Shown: positions 26,488 through 32,923 of the stretch, one piece after another
Position numbering within the stretch: the stretch's first letter is position 1
Layout: every line of letters begins with the position of its first letter
Assembly: GCA_018240295.1 (NCBI GenBank)
Contig: JAFEGB010000325.1
Location: forward strand, 1 to 32,923
DNA from: Pseudomonadota bacterium
Lineage (GTDB): Bacteria; Pseudomonadota; Gammaproteobacteria; Competibacterales; Competibacteraceae
DNA length: 32,923 bases
Reading direction: 5' to 3'
Translations under genes and position numbers: made by a program
Notes under the pieces: model-generated
What the model saw: the letters and a program-made list of their open reading frames with translations, nothing else
Told to the model about the DNA's origin: nothing
Databases searched by the model: none

Positions 26488-26805
26488 ATGACCCTGTCCC
26501 CGCTGAACGCCTCGATCGCCGCCCTGCGCGCTGCCGCCACCGACGCCGGAGCCGCTGCCGGCCCTGAAGCCGGTGCCGGCGATGCCGATTTCGCCAGCCT
26601 GCTCAAGGGCGCGCTCGATCGCGTCGACGCCCGCCAGCAGCAGGCCTCGCGCATGGCGCGGGCCTTCGAGCTCGGCGAGGAGGGCGCCGACCTGCCCGAC
26701 GTGATGATCGCGATGCAGCAGTCGCGGCTGAGCTTCCAGTCGGCGCTGCAGGTGCGCAACAAGCTGGTCGCCGCCTATCAGGACATCCTGAACATGCCGC
26801 TCTGA
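26488..26805 (+). CDS. fliE: Flagellar hook-basal body protein FliE
   Basis: This 105-residue protein forms the link between the MS ring and the proximal rod. The C-terminal half is diagnostic: FASLLKGALDRVDARQQQASRMARAFELGE, then DLPDVMIAMQQSRLSFQSALQVRNKLVAAYQDILNMPL, matching the FliE pattern VMIAxQKAxLSFQxxVQVRNKLVxAYxEIMxMxv. The N-terminal 35 residues are Ala-rich and variable. The ATG at 26488 follows AGGAG. It begins the core operon fliE-F-G-H-I-J-K, all on the same strand with short spacings, and lies 80 bp behind the FleS-like gene. Confidence 0.95.
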   Translation: MTLSPLNASIAALRAAATDAGAAAGPEAGAGDADFASLLKGALDRVDARQQQASRMARAFELGEEGADLPDVMIAMQQSRLSFQSALQVRNKLVAAYQDILNMPL

Positions 26806-26857
26806 GCCGGCGGATTCCCTGTCAGGAGCGCCTTGAGGAATACCGAGGAACACCGTC

Positions 26858-28888
26858 GTGACCGAAGACACCTCGCTCGCCACTGCCACGGACACCGCCG
26901 ATGCCGCGCCGGCGCGCGCCGGCTGGCGCGACTGGCTGGTGCGCGTGCGCACGCCGGGGCCGTGGATGTACGGCGCGATCGCGCTCGGCGTGCTGCTGCT
27001 CGCGACCATCGTGGCCGTGGCGCTGTCGGCCGGCCGCCCCGATTTCCAGCCGCTGTACCACGGTCTGGCCGAGGCCGACGCCGGCCAGATCATGGAAGCC
27101 CTGAACAAGATGCAGGTGCCGGTGCGCGTCGATCGCCAGACCGGCACGCTGAACGTGCCGGCCGATCGCGTCGCCGAGCTGCGCCTGAAGCTCGCCGCGC
27201 AGGGCCTGCCGCGCGGCACGACCGGCGGCTTCGACACCTTCGAGCAGCAGTCGGGCTTCGGCACCAGCCAGTTCATGGAGAACGCCCGCTACCAGCACGC
27301 GCTCGAGGGCGAGCTGGCGCGCTCGATCATGAGCATCGGCGCCGTCGCCAACGCCCGCGTGCATCTGGCGCTGCCGAAGGACACGGTGTTCGTGCGCAAC
27401 AAGCAGCAGCCGACCGCCTCGGTGCTGGTGCAGCTGCAGCCGGGGCGGGCGATCGACGCCGGCCAGGTCGCGGCGATCGTGCACCTCGTGTCCTCGAGCG
27501 TGCCGCGGCTGACGCCCTCGCAGGTCTCGGTCGTCGATCAGGCCGGCAACCTGCTGACGCGCCCGGCCGGCGGCACGCCGGGCCTGAACCTAGATCAGAT
27601 GGAATACCAGCAGCGGCTGGAGTCGAACTACACGCGCCGCATCGAGGACCTGCTGACGCCGATCCTCGGCGCCAACAAGATGCGCGCGCAGGTGGCGCTC
27701 GATCTGGACTTCTCGCAGCTGGAGGAGACCTCCGAATCCTTCGATCCGAAGCGCGAGCGCGGCATGGTGCGCAGCGAGGAGCTGATCGAGGAGAACAACA
27801 ACCGCCCGCAGCCGATGGGCATTCCCGGTGCGCTGTCGAACCAGCCGCCCGGGGTCGCGACGGCGCCCGAGCAGGCCGCCGGCGCGCCGGCCGCGCAGGC
27901 CGATCCGAACAATCCGAATGCGCCGCAGCCCGGCGGTGGCCAGACCGGCAACGGCCAGATCGGGCCGCAGGGCCAGGCCGCTGCCGCGGCCGGCGCCCAG
28001 CAGAGCGACGCGCAGCGCGCCGCCGACGGCAGCCGCCCGATGCGCACGCGCAGCCAGAGCACGCGCAACTACGAGCTCGACAAGCGCGTCAGCCACATCA
28101 CCGCTGCACCGGGGCGCGTGCGGCGCGTGTCGGTCGCGGTCGTGCTCGATGACCGCATCACGGTGCGGCCCGAAGGCTCGGTCGAGCGGGTTTCGTGGCC
28201 GCAGGAGGACATCGACCGCATCACCGCGCTCGTGCGCGAAGCGGTGGGATTTGACGCCCAGCGGGGCGACACGGTGAACGTCATGAACGCGACCTTCGCG
28301 ACCACTCCCTTCGATCCGAACCTGCTGCCGTTCTGGCGTCAGGACTGGTTCATCGAACTCGTCAAGTGGAGCCTGGTCGCCATCGTCGCGATCGTGTTCC
28401 TGCTCGTCGTCGTGCGACCGGTCGTGCGCCGCCTGCTGCCGCCGCCGCCGGCGCTGCCGGCACCGGAACCGGCGGCCGCCGCTGCGCTCGCGGCTCCGGC
28501 CGCCACCGAAACCGGACCGGGCACGGCGCTCGCGACCACCGATGCCGGCGGCAAGGCACTGGTGCCCGCCGAAGGCGGCGAGGCGAGCGGCGATGAGGCC
28601 GGTGCCGGCGGCGACGAGGATGCCGATGCCGTGCAGCTGTCGGCCGCCGGCCAGGCGCTGGCGCAGGCCGACGGGCATCACGGCAACGGCAACGGCAAGG
28701 CGCCGGTGCCGCTGCCGCAGCCCGATGACGCCGAGGCCATCGAGCGGCTCGAAGAACGACTCGACATCGCCCGCCGGCTGGTGGCCGAGGACCCGCGCCG
28801 CGCCGTCAGCGTGCTGCGCACGTGGATGAACCGTCAGCCCGGCGAGGGCATGGCACTGCTGGCGTCGCAGGAAGAGGAGGAGGCCTGA
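26858..28888 (+). CDS. fliF: Flagellar MS-ring protein FliF
   Basis: This 676-residue inner-membrane protein assembles the MS ring. Two membrane segments flank the periplasmic part: residues about 36-56 (WMYGAIALGVLLLATIVAVAL) and 504-523 (WSLVAIVAIVFLLVVVRPVV). The YscJ/FliF ring-building motifs are present (DFQPLYHGLAEADAGQIMEAL, LPRGTTGGFDTFEQQSGFGTSQF, ARVHLALPKDTVFVR). The C-terminal helix that binds FliG is seen at about 627-670 (AIERLEERLDIARRLVAEDPRRAVSVLRTWM). It is longer than typical (about 550-600) because of a Gln/Ala/Pro/Gly-rich insertion at about 318-400 and an Ala/Pro-rich cytoplasmic linker after the second membrane segment. The start is GTG at 26858 with GAGGA; there is no suitable ATG. 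Confidence 0.95.
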   Translation: MTEDTSLATATDTADAAPARAGWRDWLVRVRTPGPWMYGAIALGVLLLATIVAVALSAGRPDFQPLYHGLAEADAGQIMEALNKMQVPVRVDRQTGTLNVPADRVAELRLKLAAQGLPRGTTGGFDTFEQQSGFGTSQFMENARYQHALEGELARSIMSIGAVANARVHLALPKDTVFVRNKQQPTASVLVQLQPGRAIDAGQVAAIVHLVSSSVPRLTPSQVSVVDQAGNLLTRPAGGTPGLNLDQMEYQQRLESNYTRRIEDLLTPILGANKMRAQVALDLDFSQLEETSESFDPKRERGMVRSEELIEENNNRPQPMGIPGALSNQPPGVATAPEQAAGAPAAQADPNNPNAPQPGGGQTGNGQIGPQGQAAAAAGAQQSDAQRAADGSRPMRTRSQSTRNYELDKRVSHITAAPGRVRRVSVAVVLDDRITVRPEGSVERVSWPQEDIDRITALVREAVGFDAQRGDTVNVMNATFATTPFDPNLLPFWRQDWFIELVKWSLVAIVAIVFLLVVVRPVVRRLLPPPPALPAPEPAAAAALAAPAATETGPGTALATTDAGGKALVPAEGGEASGDEAGAGGDEDADAVQLSAAGQALAQADGHHGNGNGKAPVPLPQPDDAEAIERLEERLDIARRLVAEDPRRAVSVLRTWMNRQPGEGMALLASQEEEEA

Positions 28889-28891
28889 ACC

Positions 28892-29905
28892 ATGAGTGAA
28901 ATGGCCGGTGAAGCCCTGAGCGGCCCGGACCGCGTCGCGGTGCTGATGATGGCGCTCGGCGAGGAGTACGCCGCCGAGCTGCTCAAGCAGTTCGATCCGC
29001 GCGAGCTGCACCGCATCGGCGCCTCGATGGCGAGCCTGTCCTCGGTCGGGCGCGATGCGGTGTCGACGGTCGTCGCCGAGTTCAACAACGAACTCGTCAA
29101 CCAGAACGCCCTCGTCATCGACAGCCGCGACTTCATGAAGAACGTGCTGACGCGCGCCCTCGGCCGTGACAAGGCCAAGAACGTCATGGACCGCATCCTC
29201 AACGAGGCCGGCGCCACCGGCGTCGAGGCGCTGAAGTGGATGGAGGCGCAGGCGGTCGCGGCCGGCCTGCGCCGCGAGCATCCGCAGATCATCGCGCTGG
29301 TGCTGTCCTACCTCGAATCGGCGCAGGCCGCCGAGGTGCTGGCGCTGCTGCCCGAGACGCTGCGCCACGACGTGCTGATCCGCGTCGCGACGCTCGACTC
29401 GGTGCCGACCGCGGCGATCGGCGAGCTGAACGAGGTCATCGAGAAGCAGGTGATGCGCAACATCAACGCCGCCAGCAGCTTCAAGGTCGGCGGTCCGAAG
29501 CGCGCCGCCGAAATCCTCAACGCCATCGACACCGGCATCAGCACGCCGCTGATGGACAAGATCAAGGGCATGGACGAGTCGCTGGCGCTGCGCATCGAGG
29601 ATCTGATGGTCGTGTTCGAGCACCTGCTCAACGCCGACGACCGCGGCATCCAGAACCTGCTGCGCGAGGTGTCCTCGGAAACCCTGATCGTCGCGATGCG
29701 CGGCGCCGACGAGACGATCCGCGAGAAGATCCTGCGCAACATGTCCAAGCGCGCCGCCGAGATGATGCGCGACGACCTCGAATCGATGGGGCCGGTGCGC
29801 CTTGCCGATGTCGAGGCCGCGCAGAAGGACATCATGACGATCGCCAAGCGCATGGCCGAAGCCGGCGACCTCAACCTCGGCAGTGGCGGTGGTGGCTATG
29901 TCTGA
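28892..29905 (+). CDS. fliG: Flagellar motor switch protein FliG
   Basis: This is the 337-residue rotor protein that couples the MS ring to the C ring and interacts with the stator. The N-terminal domain starts SGPDRVAVLMMALGEEYAAELLKQFDPRELHRI; the middle domain contains EHPQIIALVLSYLESAQAAEVLALLPE (EHPQ motif, near residue 130). The C-terminal torque domain contains LMVVFEHLLNADDRGIQNLLREV and LIVAMRGADETIREKILRNMSKRAAEMM with the conserved charged residues. The ATG at 28892 is preceded by an AGGAGGAGG run located inside the end of fliF, so it is coupled to that gene (3-bp gap). fliH starts within its last codons. Confidence 0.97.
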   Translation: MSEMAGEALSGPDRVAVLMMALGEEYAAELLKQFDPRELHRIGASMASLSSVGRDAVSTVVAEFNNELVNQNALVIDSRDFMKNVLTRALGRDKAKNVMDRILNEAGATGVEALKWMEAQAVAAGLRREHPQIIALVLSYLESAQAAEVLALLPETLRHDVLIRVATLDSVPTAAIGELNEVIEKQVMRNINAASSFKVGGPKRAAEILNAIDTGISTPLMDKIKGMDESLALRIEDLMVVFEHLLNADDRGIQNLLREVSSETLIVAMRGADETIREKILRNMSKRAAEMMRDDLESMGPVRLADVEAAQKDIMTIAKRMAEAGDLNLGSGGGGYV

Positions 29906-30779
29906 CCGGATCATTCCCCGGCAGGCCGGACGTGACCTGCCGCGCTGGCAGTTCCCCGGCTTCGACAAGGCCCAGCCCGAGGCTGCGCCCGAACCGGTGG
30001 CCGCACCGCCCGGCAAGTCGGCCGGCGCCCCGCTGCCGGAGCCGGAGCCGTCGATCCCGATGCCGCGGCTGCCGACGCTGGAGGAGATCGAGGCGATCGA
30101 GCGTGCCGCGCGCGAGGAAGGCTATGCCGCCGGCCGCGCCGAGGGCCGCGCCAAGGGTTACGCCGAAGGCCACGCCGAGGGCCGCGATGCCGGCTTCGTC
30201 GAGGGCCGCGCCGCCGGGTACGCCGACGGCTCGGTCGCCGGACGCGAGACCGGCTACGCCGGCGGCTACGAATCCGGTCACCGCGAGGGGCTCGCCGCCG
30301 GGCGCGAGGAAGGCCGCGAGCACGGGCATCGCGAGGGGCTGGAAGCCGGGGCGGCCGACATCGCCGCGCGCCGCGCGCTGCTTGAAACCGCGATGAACGA
30401 ACTCGCCGCGCCGCTCGCCGCGCTCGACGCCGCGCTCGAACAGGAGCTGCTGGCGCTGGTCGTGGCGCTGGCGCGCCAGCTGATCCGCCGCGAACTGAAG
30501 ACCGCGCCCGGCGAGATCGTCGCGACCATCCGCGAAACCATTCCGCTGCTGCCGGTCACCGAACGCCAGGTGCTGCTGCACCTGCATCCGGAAGACGCGG
30601 CGCTGATCCGCGAGCTCGGCACCGTCGCCGGCGGCTGGCAGATCGTCGAGGACGGCACGCTGAGCCGCGGCGGCTGCCGGCTCGAATCCGGGCATTCGCG
30701 CATCGATGCGACCGTCGAGGCCCGGCTGAACACCGCGATCGTCGCGCTGCTCGGCGGCGAGCGCGAGGAGGATCACTGA
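29898..30779 (+). CDS. fliH: Flagellar export regulator FliH with a long GxxxG run
   Basis: This 293-residue peripheral export component inhibits and positions the ATPase FliI. The N-terminus is Pro-rich; [16 protein letters not shown] starts a glycine repeat at residue 75 in which glycine recurs every fourth position up to residue 151 (20 glycines, 19 units). The C-terminal domain (about 165-290) has the V-ATPase-E-like pattern [29 protein letters not shown] and [11 protein letters not shown]. The ATG at 29898 overlaps the end of fliG by 8 bp; a GTG at 29883 is possible but less likely. The stop overlaps the fliI start. GxxxG repeats are known in FliH and YscL, but most homologues have fewer units. 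Confidence 0.94.
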   Translation: MSDRIIPRQAGRDLPRWQFPGFDKAQPEAAPEPVAAPPGKSAGAPLPEPEPSIPMPRLPTLEEIEAIERAAREEGYAAGRAEGRAKGYAEGHAEGRDAGFVEGRAAGYADGSVAGRETGYAGGYESGHREGLAAGREEGREHGHREGLEAGAADIAARRALLETAMNELAAPLAALDAALEQELLALVVALARQLIRRELKTAPGEIVATIRETIPLLPVTERQVLLHLHPEDAALIRELGTVAGGWQIVEDGTLSRGGCRLESGHSRIDATVEARLNTAIVALLGGEREEDH

Positions 30780-32230
30780 TGGACGCCGTCGAGCTGCCGG
30801 CAGCGGACGAATCCCCGGTCGGGGCGGACGTGGCGCCAGCCGCCGCGCATGCCGCGGCCGATTCCGCAGCCGGCCCCGACACCGGGGCCGCGGCGCCGGA
30901 TCGTTCGGCGCTGGTCTCGCGCCTGCGCCAGCGTCGCGAGCGGCTCGTGCACGTGCCGGCACCGGTGGTCGAAGGAAGGCTGACGCGGCTGGTGGGGCTC
31001 ACGCTCGAAGCCGTCGGCTGCGTCGCGCCGATCGGTGCGCACTGCCGCGTCGTCAGCCCCGGCCACGGCGAGCCGGTCGAGGCCGAGGTGGTCGGCTTCG
31101 CCGAGGATCGCGTGTTCCTGATGCCGGCCGGCGACATCCACGGTCTGGCGCCGTATGCGCGCGTCGTGCCGAGCGGCGGCGGCAGTCGCGTGCCGCTCGG
31201 CGACGGCCTGCTCGGGCGCGTGCTCGATGGCAACGGCCGCATGCTCGACGGCTGGCCGGCGCCGCTCGACGTGCGTCCGCAGCCGCTCGCCGGCCGTCGC
31301 CTGCATCCGCTCGAACGCCGGCCGATCCGCGAGCCGCTCGATGTCGGCGTGCGCGCGATCAACGCGCTGCTGACCGTCGGCCGCGGCCAGCGCCTGGGAC
31401 TCTTTGCCGGCACCGGCGTCGGCAAGTCGGTGCTGCTCGGCATGATGACGCGCTTCACCGAGGCCGACGTCATCGTCGTCGGCCTGATCGGCGAGCGCGG
31501 TCGCGAGGTGCAGGAGTTCATCCAGGAGATTCTCGGCGCCGAGGGGCTGGCGCGCGCCGTCGTCGTCGCCGCGCCGGCCGACGATCCGCCGCTCAAGCGC
31601 CTGCAGGGCGCCAACCTCGCGACGCGCATCGCCGAGTACTTCCGCGACCAGGGCCGGCAGGTGCTGCTGCTGATGGATTCGCTGACCCGCTACGCGCAGG
31701 CGCAGCGCGAGATCGCGCTCGCGATCGGCGAGCCGCCGGCGACCAAGGGCTATCCGCCGTCGGTGTTCGCGAAGCTGCCGGCGCTGGTCGAGCGCGCCGG
31801 CAACGACGAGGCCGGCGGTTCGATCACCGCGATCTACACCGTGCTCGCCGAGGGCGACGACACCAACGACCCGATCGCCGATGCCGCGCGCGGCATCCTC
31901 GATGGCCACATCGTGCTGTCGCGCCGGCTGGCCGAGGGCGGCCAGTACCCGGCGATCGATATCGAGGCCTCGATCTCGCGCGTGATGCCGCAGGTCACGG
32001 ACGCGCGCCAGTACCGGCTGGCGCGCCGTTTCAAGGAGCTGTGGGCCAACTACATGCAGCACCGCGACCTGATCAGCGTCGGCGCCTACACCCGCGGCTC
32101 GAATCCGGCCGTCGACCAGGCGATCGCGCTGTACCCGCGGCTGCGTGAATTCCTGATGCAGGGGATGGACGAGCAGGTGCGCTATGCCGATGGTCTGGCA
32201 CAGCTCGCCGCCGTGCTCGGCGAATCCTGA
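30779..32230 (+). CDS. fliI: Flagellum-specific ATP synthase FliI
   Basis: This 483-residue F1-beta-like hexameric ATPase acts in the flagellar type III export apparatus. The Walker A loop AGTGVGKS is at residues 210-217. [14 protein letters not shown], the DELSD-like catalytic region, and Walker [41 protein letters not shown] follow, all strongly conserved in FliI. An Ala/Asp-rich N-terminal tail (residues 1-40) precedes the FliH-binding region. The ATG at 30779 overlaps the fliH stop (TGATG) and is served by GAGGAGG in the end of fliH. The C-terminal helical domain ends with [17 protein letters not shown]. Confidence 0.97.
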   Translation: MDAVELPAADESPVGADVAPAAAHAAADSAAGPDTGAAAPDRSALVSRLRQRRERLVHVPAPVVEGRLTRLVGLTLEAVGCVAPIGAHCRVVSPGHGEPVEAEVVGFAEDRVFLMPAGDIHGLAPYARVVPSGGGSRVPLGDGLLGRVLDGNGRMLDGWPAPLDVRPQPLAGRRLHPLERRPIREPLDVGVRAINALLTVGRGQRLGLFAGTGVGKSVLLGMMTRFTEADVIVVGLIGERGREVQEFIQEILGAEGLARAVVVAAPADDPPLKRLQGANLATRIAEYFRDQGRQVLLLMDSLTRYAQAQREIALAIGEPPATKGYPPSVFAKLPALVERAGNDEAGGSITAIYTVLAEGDDTNDPIADAARGILDGHIVLSRRLAEGGQYPAIDIEASISRVMPQVTDARQYRLARRFKELWANYMQHRDLISVGAYTRGSNPAVDQAIALYPRLREFLMQGMDEQVRYADGLAQLAAVLGES

Positions 32231-32273
32231 TCCAGTGCGGGCGCAGGGGCCTGCGTCCGCGAGGGGAACCACG

Positions 32274-32726
32274 ATGCACGACCGTATCCGCCAGCTGCGC
32301 CCGGCCGTCGATCTCGCCCACGAGCGCGAGGACGAGGCCGCCCGGCTGTACCGCACCATCGTCGGGCGGCGCGACGAGGCGAAGGCGCGGCTCGAACAGC
32401 TGCGGCAGTTCCGCGCCGAATACCTGACGCGCTTCCACGACGACGGCCGCTCGGGCCTGTCGGCGCGGCGCGTGCAGGACTACCACGCCTTCATCGCCGG
32501 ACTCGATCACAGCGTCGAGCAGACCTGCCGCCAGCTCGAACAGTACGAGATCGAGATCCAGCAGCTGCACAAGCGCTGGCTGGCGACCCGGGCGCGCACG
32601 CAGGCGCTGGAGAGCGTCGTCGAGCGCTGCCGCAGCGAGCAGCGCCGCGTCGAGGACCGGCGCGAACAGGCGGCGACCGACGAGTTCGCCGCTGCGCGCC
32701 ACCGCAGCACGCGCCGCCCGCACTGA
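32274..32726 (+). CDS. fliJ: Flagellar export protein FliJ
   Basis: This 150-residue, almost entirely helical and charged protein forms an antiparallel coiled coil that sits in the FliI ring like the gamma subunit of F1 ATPase. Typical FliJ features are the opening RIRQLRPAVDLAHEREDEAARLY, the central tip region (RFRAEYLTRFHDDGRSGLSARRVQDYHAFI) and a long second helix with LESVVERCRSEQRRVEDRREQAATDEFAA. The start at 32274 has GAGGGG at a suitable distance; the frame extends upstream to 32184 but that overlaps fliI. It follows fliI by 43 bp. Confidence 0.92.
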   Translation: MHDRIRQLRPAVDLAHEREDEAARLYRTIVGRRDEAKARLEQLRQFRAEYLTRFHDDGRSGLSARRVQDYHAFIAGLDHSVEQTCRQLEQYEIEIQQLHKRWLATRARTQALESVVERCRSEQRRVEDRREQAATDEFAAARHRSTRRPH

Positions 32727-32749
32727 CCCGGTCCCGACCTGTCCCTTTC

Positions 32750-32769
32750 CGTCCCGTCCCGTCCCGTCC
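32750..32769 (+). repeat. CGTCC pentamer tandem repeat
   Basis: Four perfect tandem CGTCC units lie in the 80-bp gap between fliJ and fliK, upstream of the fliK ribosome binding site. Slippage here would change leader length only. Confidence 0.85.
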
Positions 32770-32806
32770 GTGACCGCGCCGCCCGTCCGGCGCCCGGAGC
32801 ATCCCG

Positions 32807-32923
32807 ATGCCCGTCACCCTCGATCTGCTGAGCCCGGCCCCCGCTACGGGGGGGGCCACGCTGCCGTCCGGCCCGGCAACGACGACCGGCATCGATGCCG
32901 GCATGAGCTTCGGCCGTGCGCTC
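32807..32923 (+). CDS. fliK: Probable flagellar hook-length control protein FliK, 5' end only
   Basis: These are the first 39 codons of a gene cut by the right edge. The translation is Ala/Pro/Thr/Gly-rich and ends with a phenylalanine-leucine helix start (SFGRAL), as in FliK N-termini. The ATG at 32807 has GGAG upstream. Identification rests mainly on gene order, because fliK follows fliJ in this type of operon; the sequence alone is too short to prove it. An 8-base G tract (32848-32855) lies at codons 14-17. Confidence 0.6.
   Translation, partial: MPVTLDLLSPAPATGGATLPSGPATTTGIDAGMSFGRAL

Overview
This is high-GC proteobacterial chromosome, most likely from a gammaproteobacterium with a Pseudomonas/Xanthomonas-type polar flagellum. 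The evidence is a FleQ-type sigma54 activator, the order fliC-flaG-fliD-fliS-fliT-pilZ-fleQ followed by fliE-F-G-H-I-J-K, -24/-12 promoters, and one textbook sigma28 promoter. The species cannot be named from the sequence. No rRNA, tRNA, CRISPR, IS element or prophage was seen. Apart from the first 416 bases, every supported gene is on the + strand.

Layout. 1-416 (- strand): 5' part of an RDD-family membrane protein. 500-1720: three tandem DUF2173-like paralogues. 1943-3694: a YcbB/LdtD-type L,D-transpeptidase followed by two hairpins. 3811-5196: flgL behind a candidate sigma54 promoter. 5259-13049: a compact, partly overlapping cluster for pseudaminic acid or a derivative (pseB, pseC, SpsF-type cytidylyltransferase, pseG, methyltransferase, ATP-grasp, frameshifted HAD hydrolase, pseI). 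13050-13641: no convincing gene, but a 21/42-bp minisatellite. 13642-17109: a 1155-residue protein with two TPR-glycosyltransferase modules and a degenerate FkbM-like tail. 17223-19259: flagellin with an internal duplication and a strong terminator behind it. 19358-23209: flaG, fliD, fliS, fliT and a PilZ-like gene. 23299-25460: fleQ and a HAD phosphatase. 25549-32923: a sigma54 promoter, a degenerate FleS-like pseudokinase, fliE, F, G, H, I, J and the start of fliK.

How it fits together. FleQ would activate the -24/-12 promoters in front of flgL and of the FleS-like/fliE-K operon. Flagellin is set up for late expression from the FliA promoter whose -35 box contains the stop codon of the preceding glycosyltransferase gene. 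The pse cluster would make a CMP-activated nonulosonic acid, and the double-module TPR glycosyltransferase (similar in architecture to Caulobacter FlmG) would attach it to the flagellin encoded next door. No Maf-type glycosyltransferase and no PseH acetyltransferase is visible. Instead there is a methyltransferase/ATP-grasp/HAD trio that may build an unusual acyl decoration.

The most interesting items are the glycosyltransferase, the substitution of pseH by the trio, the FleS-like protein that lost its kinase motifs, the minisatellite, the single-base frameshift in the HAD gene, and the DUF2173 triplet.
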